From Poecilobothrus nobilitatus (taxonomy: Eukaryota; Arthropoda; Insecta; Diptera; Dolichopodidae), in the NCBI GenBank assembly GCA_947095535.1, contig OX352774.1:220522965-220586964 (forward strand): a DNA stretch of 64,000 nt. The letters are read 5' to 3'. Position numbers and translations under genes: made by a program. The notes under the pieces are model-generated. The model saw only the letters and a list, made by a program, of their open reading frames with translations, did no database searches and was not told where the DNA came from. Shown piece by piece: positions 38,301-50,156 of the stretch. Every line of letters starts with the position of its first letter. Position 1 is the first letter of the stretch.

Positions 38301-41100
38301 TATGTTTAAGTATCGCGAATATTGCAGATTCAATTTTTATTATAATAAAAAATAATGACGATTGGATCAATAAATAAAAAATTAAACTAATGCAACAAAA
38401 ATTATTTTTATTGGATACCTATATAATATATGTACCTATATAATAAATATTTCATTACGCATTGCCAAAAAAAAAAAACAGAGTAGCCGTTTTCTTTTGC
38501 CTCATATATTATATTTTTATACCCTGACTATAAAAGAAACACGTAAGAGACCTTATTTTATTTATAAATTCAGGACACGAAAATTCTTTTTTTTTTTTTT
38601 TTTTCTACTTTCATTATTATATATGGGTATACATTATATCCACTGTCCAGAAAATCGTACTTCATTCAAGCATAAGGATAAATCTTATATAAGGATATTT
38701 TACAGCTTGCTAGTGATTTCAATTGTTTTTTATTATTATTATTTTTCATTTTCAATTTTTATTCAAGTAGTTGATGCGAAGCAATTTATCCAGAGTATAT
38801 GTTTTTTTTTTTTTTTTTTTTTTTTTTTGTAAAAATGTTAGTAAAATGTTCACATAAAATTCATTGGATATATGCCTTCAACATATCAAAATATCTGATG
38901 CACACTGATTATTATATGACTATATTGTATCCTTAATGTTTTCTTTTGTTTTCTTTTTGTATTTATATACGTGATTTTTAATCATTTTATATTTTTATTT
39001 TTTTATTTTCGAATTTTAACACTAAAAACCAAATAATAAGAAAATCTAATCTTATAATATGTATTTCTGGGAAAAGAAAAAGAGATGTAATCGTAAGTCA
39101 TTTTTCGTCTTGATGTGTGGCTGTGTTATGAAATATTAATATTTTGAAGAATAAAAAAAAAAAAAAAAAGGGAATAAAAGAAGTAAAAGATTTAGGTTCT
39201 TTTTGAAATCGGAAAGTTCTTAAAGTTTTTTCTTTATATAATATCAATCAATATTCTAAAAGAAAAAGGCATGATAAAAATTTTGAAATTTAATGAATAT
39301 TAGTGTGATTAAGTTTGGTTTAATACATTTTATACTTCCAAGGTTTCTTTGCTACTGGGTACTACCTAAAATCATTTCCGAGTTTTATAAAAAAAAAAAA
39401 TAAACCAAAAATAATAGGTATAAAATCATAATCTTTAAAAATTTCGGAAAATTTCTGTAGGAAAATATTTTGTACATAAACTGAACACATAACACAGATT
39501 AAAATCACAAGTTTATCAAGGAAGGAATATATAAATAGGTACCTACTGATTTTTTTTTTACTTTGATTTTCTAAAATATTTTCAATGGGATGAATATATA
39601 TCCTGTTCCATTCTCTTTTTTTTTTTTCAAAACAACTAAAACATATATGTATTAATATCATATAATATATATATATATGGTTATTTTTTGCTTTGTACCA
39701 AAAAAAAAAGAATAGAAGTGAAATAGCAAAAAATAATTTTTATATTTTACAGGAAATATTATAATCAGGTAAGGTTCTTATAAAAAGGGTTTCAGGGATT
39801 AAATAAAGTTTTTTTTTTTTGTCATTATTAAAATTTGAAAGTTTTTTTACTTTTTTAAATGACTTGATATAACTAAAAAATTCTCACATGTCATTGATTT
39901 TTATGATAATGTTAGTAAAATGTTTTAATAATATGTATGTTAAATGTATTTAAATATGTAAAACAAAAATTTTATTAGTCCTTTGTGAAAAATTCGCTTT
40001 TGTGTTTGTTTAAAATTAGTATTTAGTTTATTTTATTTTTTTTTTTCTGAAAGAAGTAGAACTTTTGTTAAAATTTGTCCATTTAAAAAAATTGTGCAAA
40101 AAAAAATAAAAAAAACTTTTGGAGTGATAAGTTGAAAATAAAATTTAAATTTCCAACCATGTGTATTAAAAAATCTTGGAAAGTAATGTTCTGAATTAAA
40201 ATTGTTTAAATTAAAAATATTTATATGCTATTGAGATAAAGTGGCTAGTTGCTTTCATTGTAAGATTACTCGATTTCAAGGTTTCTGTTTGCAGTTATTG
40301 TTTTGTGTAGTGAAGCAAAAACATTAAAAAAAATTATTTTGTATTGAAGAGAATTTTGAAAAAACTTTAATTTATTAATTAAAGTCACTATTTCAAAAAA
40401 TCCTTTGACAAAAAGGATGTATGTCAAAAAATATTTTTAATCTAAGCATGATTCATACGATACGAAAATAAATGAATTTGAAAATACCGTAAACATTTGA
40501 GGGCTGATGTTTTATGAAATGGTTTTGTTTGGTAAATAATGTTTTGCTCAAATGTCAATTTTGCTCAAATTGCTCAATTTCAATTTGTCTTCTTGTAAAA
40601 TGTACATTTATGAGTAAGGAGTTTTGGTAAAGCATTCTTTTCTTAAGCATTTTTTGTGATATGTCGGTCTCTGTATTAAGTTAGTCCATTAAATAAAAAA
40701 AAAAAAAATCAGTATATTATTTCAAAAAGAACAATATGTAAATTAAAGTAATGTAACGTGATGTTTACCTATTAAATTAACTCTTAATTTATGCTAGATT
40801 GACGATAATACTAAAATTCCATCCTAATGTTAAATTTATATCAATTTGAATACATATTGGAAAATGTGAATTATTGGATGGGAAATTAGTTTAAAACAAA
40901 AAGAAAATTGTTCAAAACTTGGTAACAGTAACTAATGATTTCTAAACAGGGAAATTTACAATATTTCTCAAAACAACATTTTCGCAATTTTGACTATGAC
41001 ATGTTCGATACTATAGGTTTAAAATAAAACTTTAAAATTTAGATTGAAAATAATAAAATTTTTCTTTGAGCATCAAATAATATTTATTATCATGTGTATT
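35388..41100. other. Intron or intergenic A/T-rich DNA, no gene seen
   Basis: The stretch is mostly long homopolymers and AT runs, with a TA run at 37662-37689. One GC-richer patch at 36370-36560 has short open frames on both strands and splice-like motifs, but no frame is consistent with a spliced exon. Confidence 0.5.
37662..37689. repeat. TA dinucleotide microsatellite
   Basis: An uninterrupted TA run of about 28 bases. Confidence 0.9.
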
Positions 41101-41110
41101 AAGTCACATT

Positions 41111-41306
41111 GGGGGCCTCAGTGTTCTAGTGGGTAAGAGTGTATAAAATAAGCTGCAAACACCGAGGGAGTGTGGGTTCGAATTCCATACACGTCGTAAG
41201 AGTTATTCCCCCCTACAACATTTACAGCCACGCCTGATCAGGAAAGGCTGTAGAATTTCCTGTCCACATTTATGTGGCAGAGAAATGCATTAAAAAAAAA
41301 AAAAAA
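41111..41306 (+). mobile_element. tRNA-derived SINE, full length with perfect target duplication
   Basis: The order is a tRNA-like head (gggggcctcagtgttctagtgggtaag, an A-box-like region; gggttcgaattcc, a B box), a body starting acgtcgtaagagttattcccc, and a poly(A) of about 15. The ten bases aagtcacatt directly precede it (41101-41110) and follow its tail (41305-41314), a perfect target-site duplication. This defines both ends of the family, fixes its length near 195 bases, and shows insertion by LINE-type target-primed reverse transcription. It is the least damaged copy in the window. Confidence 0.92.
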
Positions 41307-41314
41307 AGTCACAT

Positions 41315-44300
41315 TAAAAAATGTAGTAAGATGTTTTCAAAAACCGTTATTTTTTTATTTTCCTTAATGCTTTAATTACTGACATTTTTTTTTTGTGTGT
41401 TTCTTTTTTTTAAAGAACAAAAAAAACATACCTACATAAAATATAATTATTTGAAACATATTTAATTTAACGAAAAATTCTTTGAAAGTCGGAAAATTAA
41501 TAACAAAAAAAAAAATAAGGAAGGATAAAAGAAAAAAAGCTGAAATTAAAATGTCATTAACGTTGTTACAGCATGCAGCACTTTTTTTTCTGTACTCGTT
41601 TTTTTTCCTTTTCTAGAAAAATAATTATACATCTTCGTTTAATAACGGAATGTATTCAAACATATTTTATTTAAAAAAAAAATTTCTCTTTCGATATTTG
41701 TAATACTAATGATATTATAATGGTACAGAAATAGATTTACTTTATTTTATTCTGTATATATTGTTTGAAATGATATGATGTGTTGTGCCTAGAATTGTCT
41801 CTAATAAAAAATACTTTATTTAAACTTAAAGTCACATTTTAAAATTAAAATTAAAATTTAGGTAAAATGGTATTATAAAATGGTTCAGATGAATTTTAAT
41901 GTTACTGCAACAAAATTTATTAATTAATATTTTATACCTGACATACTTATTAGAGAATAATAATATGTTTTGACAAACATCTATTGAAAATATTACATGT
42001 AGTCGAAGTTCAAAAAAAATTCTATAAATTAATTCTAATCCATCATTTTGGAAAGCTTAACTTAGATATACCTCGGAACTAAAATCAACATAATAGTTGG
42101 AAAAATTTAATTTAATTTATTTACTGTTGTATCATTATTGTGGACTTACTCTAACTAACTGAGACTAAGACTGAGATTAATATCTGAAATTACTATATCT
42201 AACCTAAATTAACATATCTATAATGAAATGAAATAAAAAATACCGCTACACAGTAGATGACGCTTTGGTAGCTCTTAAAGTGCCATTTAATTAGTGCCAG
42301 GAGTTGAATTACATAACTTGTTGCAGATCTCGTTGTTTTGATTGTAAATTAAACATTAAGTTTTCATTGTTGTAACTGATTGAAGACAATTCAACTTTTA
42401 AAAAAGTTCCTATAATCGTATGTTACCTAAACGTTTTACTTCCTAAAAAAAAAAAATTGTATATTATTGAGTTCATTTAGTGGATGTTACACCATTCTAA
42501 ATGTAGGAAAAAATTATTTTTTTTTTTTACTCAATTCTTGTTGCAGGTAATGAAACTAAAATCGGTCGTTTTTTCCTGTCACATTTTTTTTTCTTTTTTA
42601 TCACATTTTGTTAAAGAAAATAAAAAAGCAAATCTGTTATTTTTGCATCATTACCGGTGATAACAATATTTTATCATTTCGTTTTTTATTCTCATTACAG
42701 TTATTATCCCCACTTAAAAAAATCATACCTTACGTAAATTTATTATATGGTAACGTCTACAATATCTATAATTTCAGGCTCTAACCCTTTAAAATTTTTT
42801 TTATACTTATATATTATGTACATTATAGGCTATAATTATATATTTTTCTTTTTCTATCAAGTTTACATTTGGTAACTTTGCATTATACATTTTTATTTTT
42901 ATTATTAAATTAAATGAAAAAATACCGTTACCATTCTATGTCATTGACATTATTGATGTTAAATACCGATACCATCATTATAAAAAATATAATCACAAAA
43001 TTTAAAGATGGAAGGAATATTATATAGTCAAGGTGTAAGAAACACAATAATTTTTTTCAAATTTATACTTTCTTTATTCTTTTTTATTTTTTTTTTTCGT
43101 TTTGATTTGAAAATTTCAATGCCATATTAGCACCGTTATTAACGCAGAAGAGAAAATGAAAAGAAAAAAAAAAAAATTAAAGAATTGACAAATACAATGT
43201 CTCATCGAATTCCATTAAATCTAACGATATAAACAAAAAGAACTTATGTACATGTTATATGAAAAATATCGATTGCAACATTGATGATGACAGCGACATC
43301 AGTTTATAAAATGAAATTTTATATGAAACAAAAATAAAAAATCGTACCGATGAATAGATAAAAGATAAATGACATCTCATTTGATGGAATCATTGATTTA
43401 AAATCACGATAGCAGACGACAAAAAAAAAATAAATGAAAAAGTGTTTATCCTTTGACTTTATCATATAATAATGATATGTAAGGATAATATACAATACAC
43501 AATATGTTTGAGGATAAAATATGTAAAATATTTCTGTACCATACAAATTGTAGAGTTTAAAATTAAAGTTTTTAGTTGATACATTATTAAATATAATTTG
43601 GAACATAATTTGCCGAATAATTGTTCATATCGTAGCTTATCTTCTTAAAAAGTTTATTGCAGTTACGACACAAAAAATTTATTGCAGTCATCGTCATTTC
43701 GTTAATTATTTTAAATTACATTCAACTTTTGAATTTAAATATTAAACTTTGATGTAAAATGAATTTTTTGGCATATGATAATTAAACTGTGATGCATTCA
43801 ACTTAGTTAATGGATTTTGCGACTTATATTATGTGAAAAAAATGACAACAGACAAGAATAGACAAAGGCGCCTATATGACTCTTTAATAAGTTTTCAAAA
43901 AAGGGTATTTTCGGACTTAAGAAATTTCAAAATACATCGTTGTAATTTATCAAAATCTTGCCGTTAAATTTTTTTGATTCCAAGACTTTTATACGACACA
44001 GACAATTTACAAAGAAAAATAAAATTAAACTGTAAATTACGATAAAATTGTCTAAAAATTAGGAACATCGAATACCTATTATAAATGTGTGAAAAATTAA
44101 ATTTTATTTAAAGGGTATATAGAATAAAAGATCTAAGGTAAAAATGTTTATTAAATAATAAATTTTTGTTATTTAATTTTTCATTAATGTAACATATTTC
44201 AAAACAATTTTGACATTAATGTTATTACAAAATGTCATTATTTATATTATGACATGTTCTATTCTTAAGCAAATCAATATTTTAACAATATTTTTGTTCC

Positions 44301-47300
44301 TTTCTTATATAAAATTGTATGTATGTATACTTTAAATTAAAAAAAATAAAAATTAAAAATGTTTTAAGTGTGAAAAAATATTTTTTTTTAACAGTATTTT
44401 AACCATTAAATAGTTAATACCTATACCTATTTTAATAAAATTAATGAAATTCAAATACTGATTAGTCTCAGTTAGAAAGTACATTCGATACTCGGTGGTA
44501 ATTTTTACTTTAATTCTGTTAATCGTTAAATTTAAAGTGTTAAGTAAAAATATTTTTTTTTTTAAAACGGTAAAAATTTACGGTACGATATTTTTCTTTA
44601 AAAACCTATGTAGGTTTTAGTTATTGCACCTAACGTTATTATGGAAGGTATCCAAATATTATATAAGAAAAATTAAAGTTTTAATTATTAATACATACTT
44701 TGAATTTACACTAGACTTTTGTATATTCTTGTGTTTGATAGACAGAATGAAATTTTAAGAAAGATTTACTGTAACTTTAGTTACCAAAGATTTTCCATAA
44801 AAAAAATGGTTTCAACAATTTTACAAGATCTGCAGCCGCAGTTATCTAATTTTAGCTTTATAAATTTTAAATTCTCGTTAACCGCAGCTTTTTAAAATTC
44901 TATTTGTGCTTCTAATATAATTTTAGAATAAATACTGACAAATATGTATATTGTGAAATATATGTTACATATTATAACATATAATTATATTTACTGAAAA
45001 ATGTATTAAAAATACTGTTAAAATAATTATATTGTATAGCTACTGATAACGAGTAGAATAGACGATTTATACTGACAAAATAAAGATTTTTTACTGGCAA
45101 AATAAATATGTTTTATTGCATTTAACAGCATTTTGACTGATAAATTTTTTATTACTATAACTAAAAAAAAATGACATAACTATAGTAAAATATTATTTAC
45201 TTAATTTAAATATTGTCATTTCATTCAGTTTAAACTGCAATTTACTATTCCACCATACTCAAATATTTATTTTGAAAGCAAATGACGAAATTCTACATCA
45301 ATTTTTTTTTTTTTTAATTTTTTTTACGAATACGATCGAATAAGTTTAACAAATCAGACATTTTTAGTTTTTCCTTTTTTGTTTTTTTTTGTCTAAGAAA
45401 CTGTTCAACTGAAGTGTAAAATAATGATTTCACAGATTTAATTATAGAGTTTATTTATTTCAGCGTATATATTATCATTAAAAATTTAACTCAATATCAA
45501 AATCAGTTTCTAAAATATTTTCAGATAAATATCACTAAACCTTGAATATGATTATTACAATCATTGTATTTTTTAATACAAAATTTTCTATTTAAATTTT
45601 TACACAAAAAAAAAAAAAAAGAAAATAAATATGATAAAATTTAAAAAAAAAATTTTTTTGTTATTTTCTTCAACATATCCTTTTCGTGATGGAAAACTTT
45701 TAATTAAATTGAAAACGTAAATAAGATTTTTATTTTCCATCTATTTTTTTTTTTTTTTACTTTCTTTACATAAGAAATAAAAACATTATATTTATTATAT
45801 GTATACGTACAAAATAAACAGCATCCTGCATCCAATTTTCCATAGAAAATCTTAGAAAATAATTTTCTACAGTAATCATGATGATGAATGACAGATGGAT
45901 CATTAACTCTACAACCAAATAACTATATATAATATTAAGAATATGTACCGTTACAAATGAGAAAATAAAAGCTTTAGAAAAAGAAAAAAGAAAAAAAAAA
46001 GATTGAATGATACAGAACCATAAATGAATTTAATGTTGCATTTAATATTTTGTTTATTTTTTTTTTTGTTTTTTTGTTTGTTTTTCTTCGCGCTTTCATT
46101 ATATGCAACGTTCAAATCAGTTGTAAAATTATAGTTTTGTTTGCGTCTTATTATAAAAATGATTCATCGAAATTTGAAAATTTTAATTTAAAAATGGTTT
46201 AGATAAATTATTTAGTGCTCGAATTTTTTGAAACAAATAAAATAATTTTCTTAATCGTGTTCGAGTTCTGTTTTTTGATTATAAAAAATAAATTTTATCA
46301 TCATGTCATCTGCAGTAACCGATATTTTAACTTGATTGAAGCTTGTGAATACGATTTAATTATACCTACGATGTGTACCATGTTACCTTGAGTATCGACA
46401 TGTACGCAAATATGATGAGTGGATGAGTGGAACAGTACTTCATCAATGCGCAAGACAAGTAAGTGGCAAAATAGAAATAAATTCAACGTTTTAGAATTAC
46501 TACTACTAAATAGAATATTTGCAAAATTATAATCTATTTATTATTTTAATTGAAATTTTTTTAAGTTATTTTACTTTATACATAATAATATTATGTAATT
46601 CTTTCTTTCTTGAATTTGACATTTCCTGGCGTGCGTTTACAAAAATAACAAAAAAAAAAAAAAATCAGAAGTTTATTTTCAGCTATATTAATTATTTTGT
46701 TCGAAATGTCATATTACTTGCAGATCGTGCAGAAAAAAAATCATACGAGTTGAATTTCAAAATTTATATGTAGTATTAGTATTAGTAAAATATTGTATTA
46801 TAACGGTTTCTTGACAAGTGAAAAAGTCACTTGATAATCAAATCGCAGGATAAAACAAATCTGTCGCAAGTGGATACCACCTTTTATATTTAATAAAATT
46901 TGTAAAACTTCTGGTTTACAAAGTTTGATATTTGAACTTAAAGGGAAACAAGTTAAAAACAAAGTTTTTTTTTTAGAATAATTTCATCAATTGTAAAAAA
47001 AAAAAACTATTAATTTCAGCATCTGTTGTCATTAATGTCAACTCTGTAAATGTTTATATGCATTACTGAAAAGCTTGTTAAAAAATGAGCAATAGGGAAA
47101 AACAATTTTATTTTTATTCGTTTCCGTTTTTTTTTTTTTTTTTTTGTACTATAGAAGAACAATACGCAAAGTATTTTTTTTAGTTTTTTTTGTCTTTTGT
47201 TGATAGGAATTTTACAGATCGCTTCTAGAAATACATTTTAGTTTTATTTCCTGAATTTTTGTTATTAATTTTGTTGATGAGTGGTGAAACACAGAGTGCT

Positions 47301-47567
47301 GAAAATCTTTCGTGTTTTTTTATTTTAAATTCAAAAAGAATTAATTATATTTTGTTTTATGTTCATTTTATTTTTTTTTTGTCTTGAACAGAGTAAACTT
47401 TAAATTTTCTTTTTTTTTCTATTTTATTTTATTTAATTTTTATTATTTTATAATTGTTTGTTTTTTTTTTAATGCAATGTTATTTTTAAGATTTTACAAC
47501 AATCATGTTGAAAATATTATTTGAAAAATAAAACAATTCTCTTAGACTTCAAAGTTTTTTTTTTTTT
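41315..47567. other. Intron or intergenic A/T-rich DNA, no gene seen
   Basis: Homopolymers and short spurious ORFs dominate. GC-richer islands at 42240-42340 and 46330-46490 have open frames on more than one strand. Neither has both a usable acceptor and a usable donor in a consistent frame, so I leave them uncalled. Confidence 0.45.
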
Positions 47568-47704
47568 ATACCCGTATGAACTATGTTCAAGGGTATAATA
47601 AATTTGCCATTACGTTTGTGACACCTTAAAGGAGTCGAGCTAGATATAGTGTCAAAGGTATGGATCGGCTCAGAATCGAATTCTGAGTCGATTAAGCCAT
47701 GTAC

Positions 47705-47745
47705 GTCCGTCCGTCCGTCCGTCCGTCCGTCCGTCCGTCCGTCCG
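47705..47745 (+). repeat. GTCC/TCCG tetranucleotide microsatellite
   Basis: About ten perfect units sit at the same place in the element head where the other family A and B copies have shorter or decayed TCCG runs. The microsatellite is therefore part of the element, not a chance run. Confidence 0.95.
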
Positions 47746-48300
47746 CACGATAACTCAAAAAATAAAGGAGCTAGGGGGCTGAAATTTTTTTTACGTCACT
47801 TTTGCAAAATTGTTAGTTTTGCTATTTAAATCCAACATTTTCGGTCGGCGGGTTCGAGTAGCTGCCATACAACTTCTATCTTTATATAGAAATAACTCAG
47901 TATCTATTCAAGCTAGGTTTCTGAAATTTTGCAAATGATGATCAAGTTTTATGGCAAAAACTTTTGTAAAATTTGGTTGTGCTGGTGCAGCGGGTTCGGG
48001 TAGCTGCCATACAACTTCTCCGTTTAAATGAGAATAACTCAGTGTTTATTGAAGCTAGGAATCTGAAATTTAGTAAAGAAGTGTCGAGTTATATGCCAAC
48101 AACTTTTGTAAAATTTGTTTGGTCTAGAGCAGCCGGTTCAGACTTCTTGCACCTCTTGGAACCTAATGAAGCTAGGCGTCTGAAATTTTGCAAATGATGA
48201 TCAAGTTTTATGGCAACAACTTCTACAAAATTTGGTTGTGCTGGTGCGACGGGTTCGGGTAGCTGCCATACAAAATCTCTTTTTAAATAAAAAGAACTCA

Positions 48301-49840
48301 GTGTCCGTCCGCACGATAACTCAAAAAATAGAGGAGCTAGGAGGCTGAACATTTTTTTACGTCACTTTTGTAAAATTGTTAGTTTTGCTATTTAACTCCA
48401 GCATTTTCTGTCCCCGGGTTCGGGTAGCTGCCATACAACTTCTTTCTTTAAATAGAAATAACCCAGTGTCTGTTCAATCTAGGTATCTGAAATTTTGCGA
48501 ATGATGATCAAGTTTTATGGCAACAACTTCTACAAAATTTGGTTGTGGTGGTGCGACGGGTTCGGGTAGCTGCCATACAAAATCTCTTTTTAAATGAAAA
48601 GAACTCAGTGTCCGTCCGCACGATAACTCAAAAAATAAAGGAGCTAGGAGGCTGAAATTTTTTTTACGTCACTCTTGCAAAATTGTTAGTTTTGCTATTT
48701 AACTCCAGCATTTTCGGCCGCCGGGTTCGAGTAGCTGCCATACAACTTCTTTCTTTAAATAGAAATAACCCAGTGTCTGTTCAATCTAGGTATCTGAAAT
48801 TTTGCAAATGATGATCAAGTTTTATGGCAACAACTTCTACAAAATTTGGTTGTGCTGGTGCGACGGGTTCGGGTAGCTGCCATACAAAATCTCTTTTTAA
48901 ATGAAAAGAACTCAGTGTCCGTCCGCACGATAACTCAAAAAATAAAGGAGCTAGGAGGCTGAAATTTTTTTTACGTCACTCTTGCAAAATTGTTAGTTTT
49001 GCTATTTAACTCCAGCATTTTCGGCCGCCGGGTTCCAGTAGCTGCCATACAACTTCTTTCTTTAAATAGAAATAACCCAGTGTCTGTTCAATCTAGGTAT
49101 CTGAAATTTTGCGAATGATGATCAAGTTTTATGGCAACAACTTCTGCAAAATTTGGTTGTGGTGGTGTGACGGGTTCGGGTAGCTGCCATACAAAATCTC
49201 TTTTTAAATGAAAGAACTCAGTGTCCGTCCGCACGATAACTCAAAAAATAAAGGAGTTAGGAGGCTGCAATTTTTTTTACATCACTTTTACAAAATTGTT
49301 AGTTTTGCTATTTAACTCCAGCATTTTCGGCCGCCGGGTTCGAGTAGCTGCCATACAACTTCTTTCTTTAAATAGAAATAACCCAGTGTCTGTTCAATCT
49401 AGGTATCTGAAATTTTGCAAATGATGATCAAGTTTTATGGCAACAACTTCTACAAAATTTGGTTGTGCTGGTGCGACGGGTTCGGGTAGCTGCCATACAA
49501 AATCTCTTTTTAAATAAATGAAAAGAACTCAGTGTCCGTCCGCACGATAACTCAAAAAATAAAGGAGCTAGGAGGCTGAAATTTTTTTTACGTCACTCTT
49601 GCAAAATTGTTAGTTTTGCTATTTAACTCCAGCATTTTCGGCCGCCTGGTTCGAGTAGCTGCCATACAACTTCTTTCTTTAAATGGAAATAACCCAGTGT
49701 CTATTCAATCTAGGTATCTGAAATTTTGCAAATGATGATCGAGTTTTAATGCAACAACTTCTGTAAAATTTTGTTGTGATGATATGACAGGTTCGGATAG
49801 TTGCCATACAACTTCTCTTTTTAAATGAAAATAACTCAGT
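48301..49840 (+). repeat. Five-unit tandem array, period about 307, inside the family A element
   Basis: The phrase gtgtccgtccgcacgataac starts at 48301, 48608, 48915, 49221 and 49532 (spacings 307, 307, 306 and 311). Each unit holds two gtagctgccatacaa subunits roughly 145-165 bases apart, so the array is hierarchical. The middle units are almost identical to one another, while the first (from about 47740) and last are more diverged, as expected from unequal exchange. Confidence 0.9.
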
Positions 49841-50156
49841 GTCTATTGAAGCTAGGTATCTGAAATTTAGTGAAAAAGTGTCGAGTTGCATGCCAAAAAC
49901 TTTTGTAAAATTTGAATGGTCTAAAGCAGCCGGTTCAGGCTTTTTGCATTTCTTGGAACTTAATGAAGCTAGGCGCAATAGATTCGGGTAGCTATCATAC
50001 AACTCCACAATTTACATAAATATATCTGTGTAGTTCGGTACTAAAACTCTGAATGTTTTTAAAAGATGATCAAGTTTTATAGAAACAGGATATATTACGT
50101 TCATACGGGTATCCCAGAGTTGACACAGTCTACTCTACTGCACTCTTCCTCGTTTT

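Larger units (their letters stand above)
47568..50156 (+). mobile_element. Family A inverted-end element, expanded copy (about 2.6 kb)
   Basis: The left end ATACCCGTATGAAC (47568-47581) and GTTCATACGGGTAT (50099-50112) are perfect 14-base inverted repeats. Past the right one is the family tail agttgacacagtctactc, to a T-run. The head has gggtataataaatttgccatt, then ggtatggatcgg, then a pure TCCG array. The body is a tandem array of 307-base units. Open frames on both strands across the units follow the repeat and have no recognisable domain. It appears to be a non-autonomous DNA element; no transposase is visible. Confidence 0.8.

Noticed and set aside
38497..38832. 111-codon plus ORF
   Set aside because: It is made of T-run phenylalanine stretches and tyrosine-rich A/T DNA, with no protein character.
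47973..48352. Overlapping ORFs of 74 and 87 codons on both strands
   Set aside because: They are read-throughs of the family A tandem units. The same frames recur at 49221-49424 and 49679-50008.
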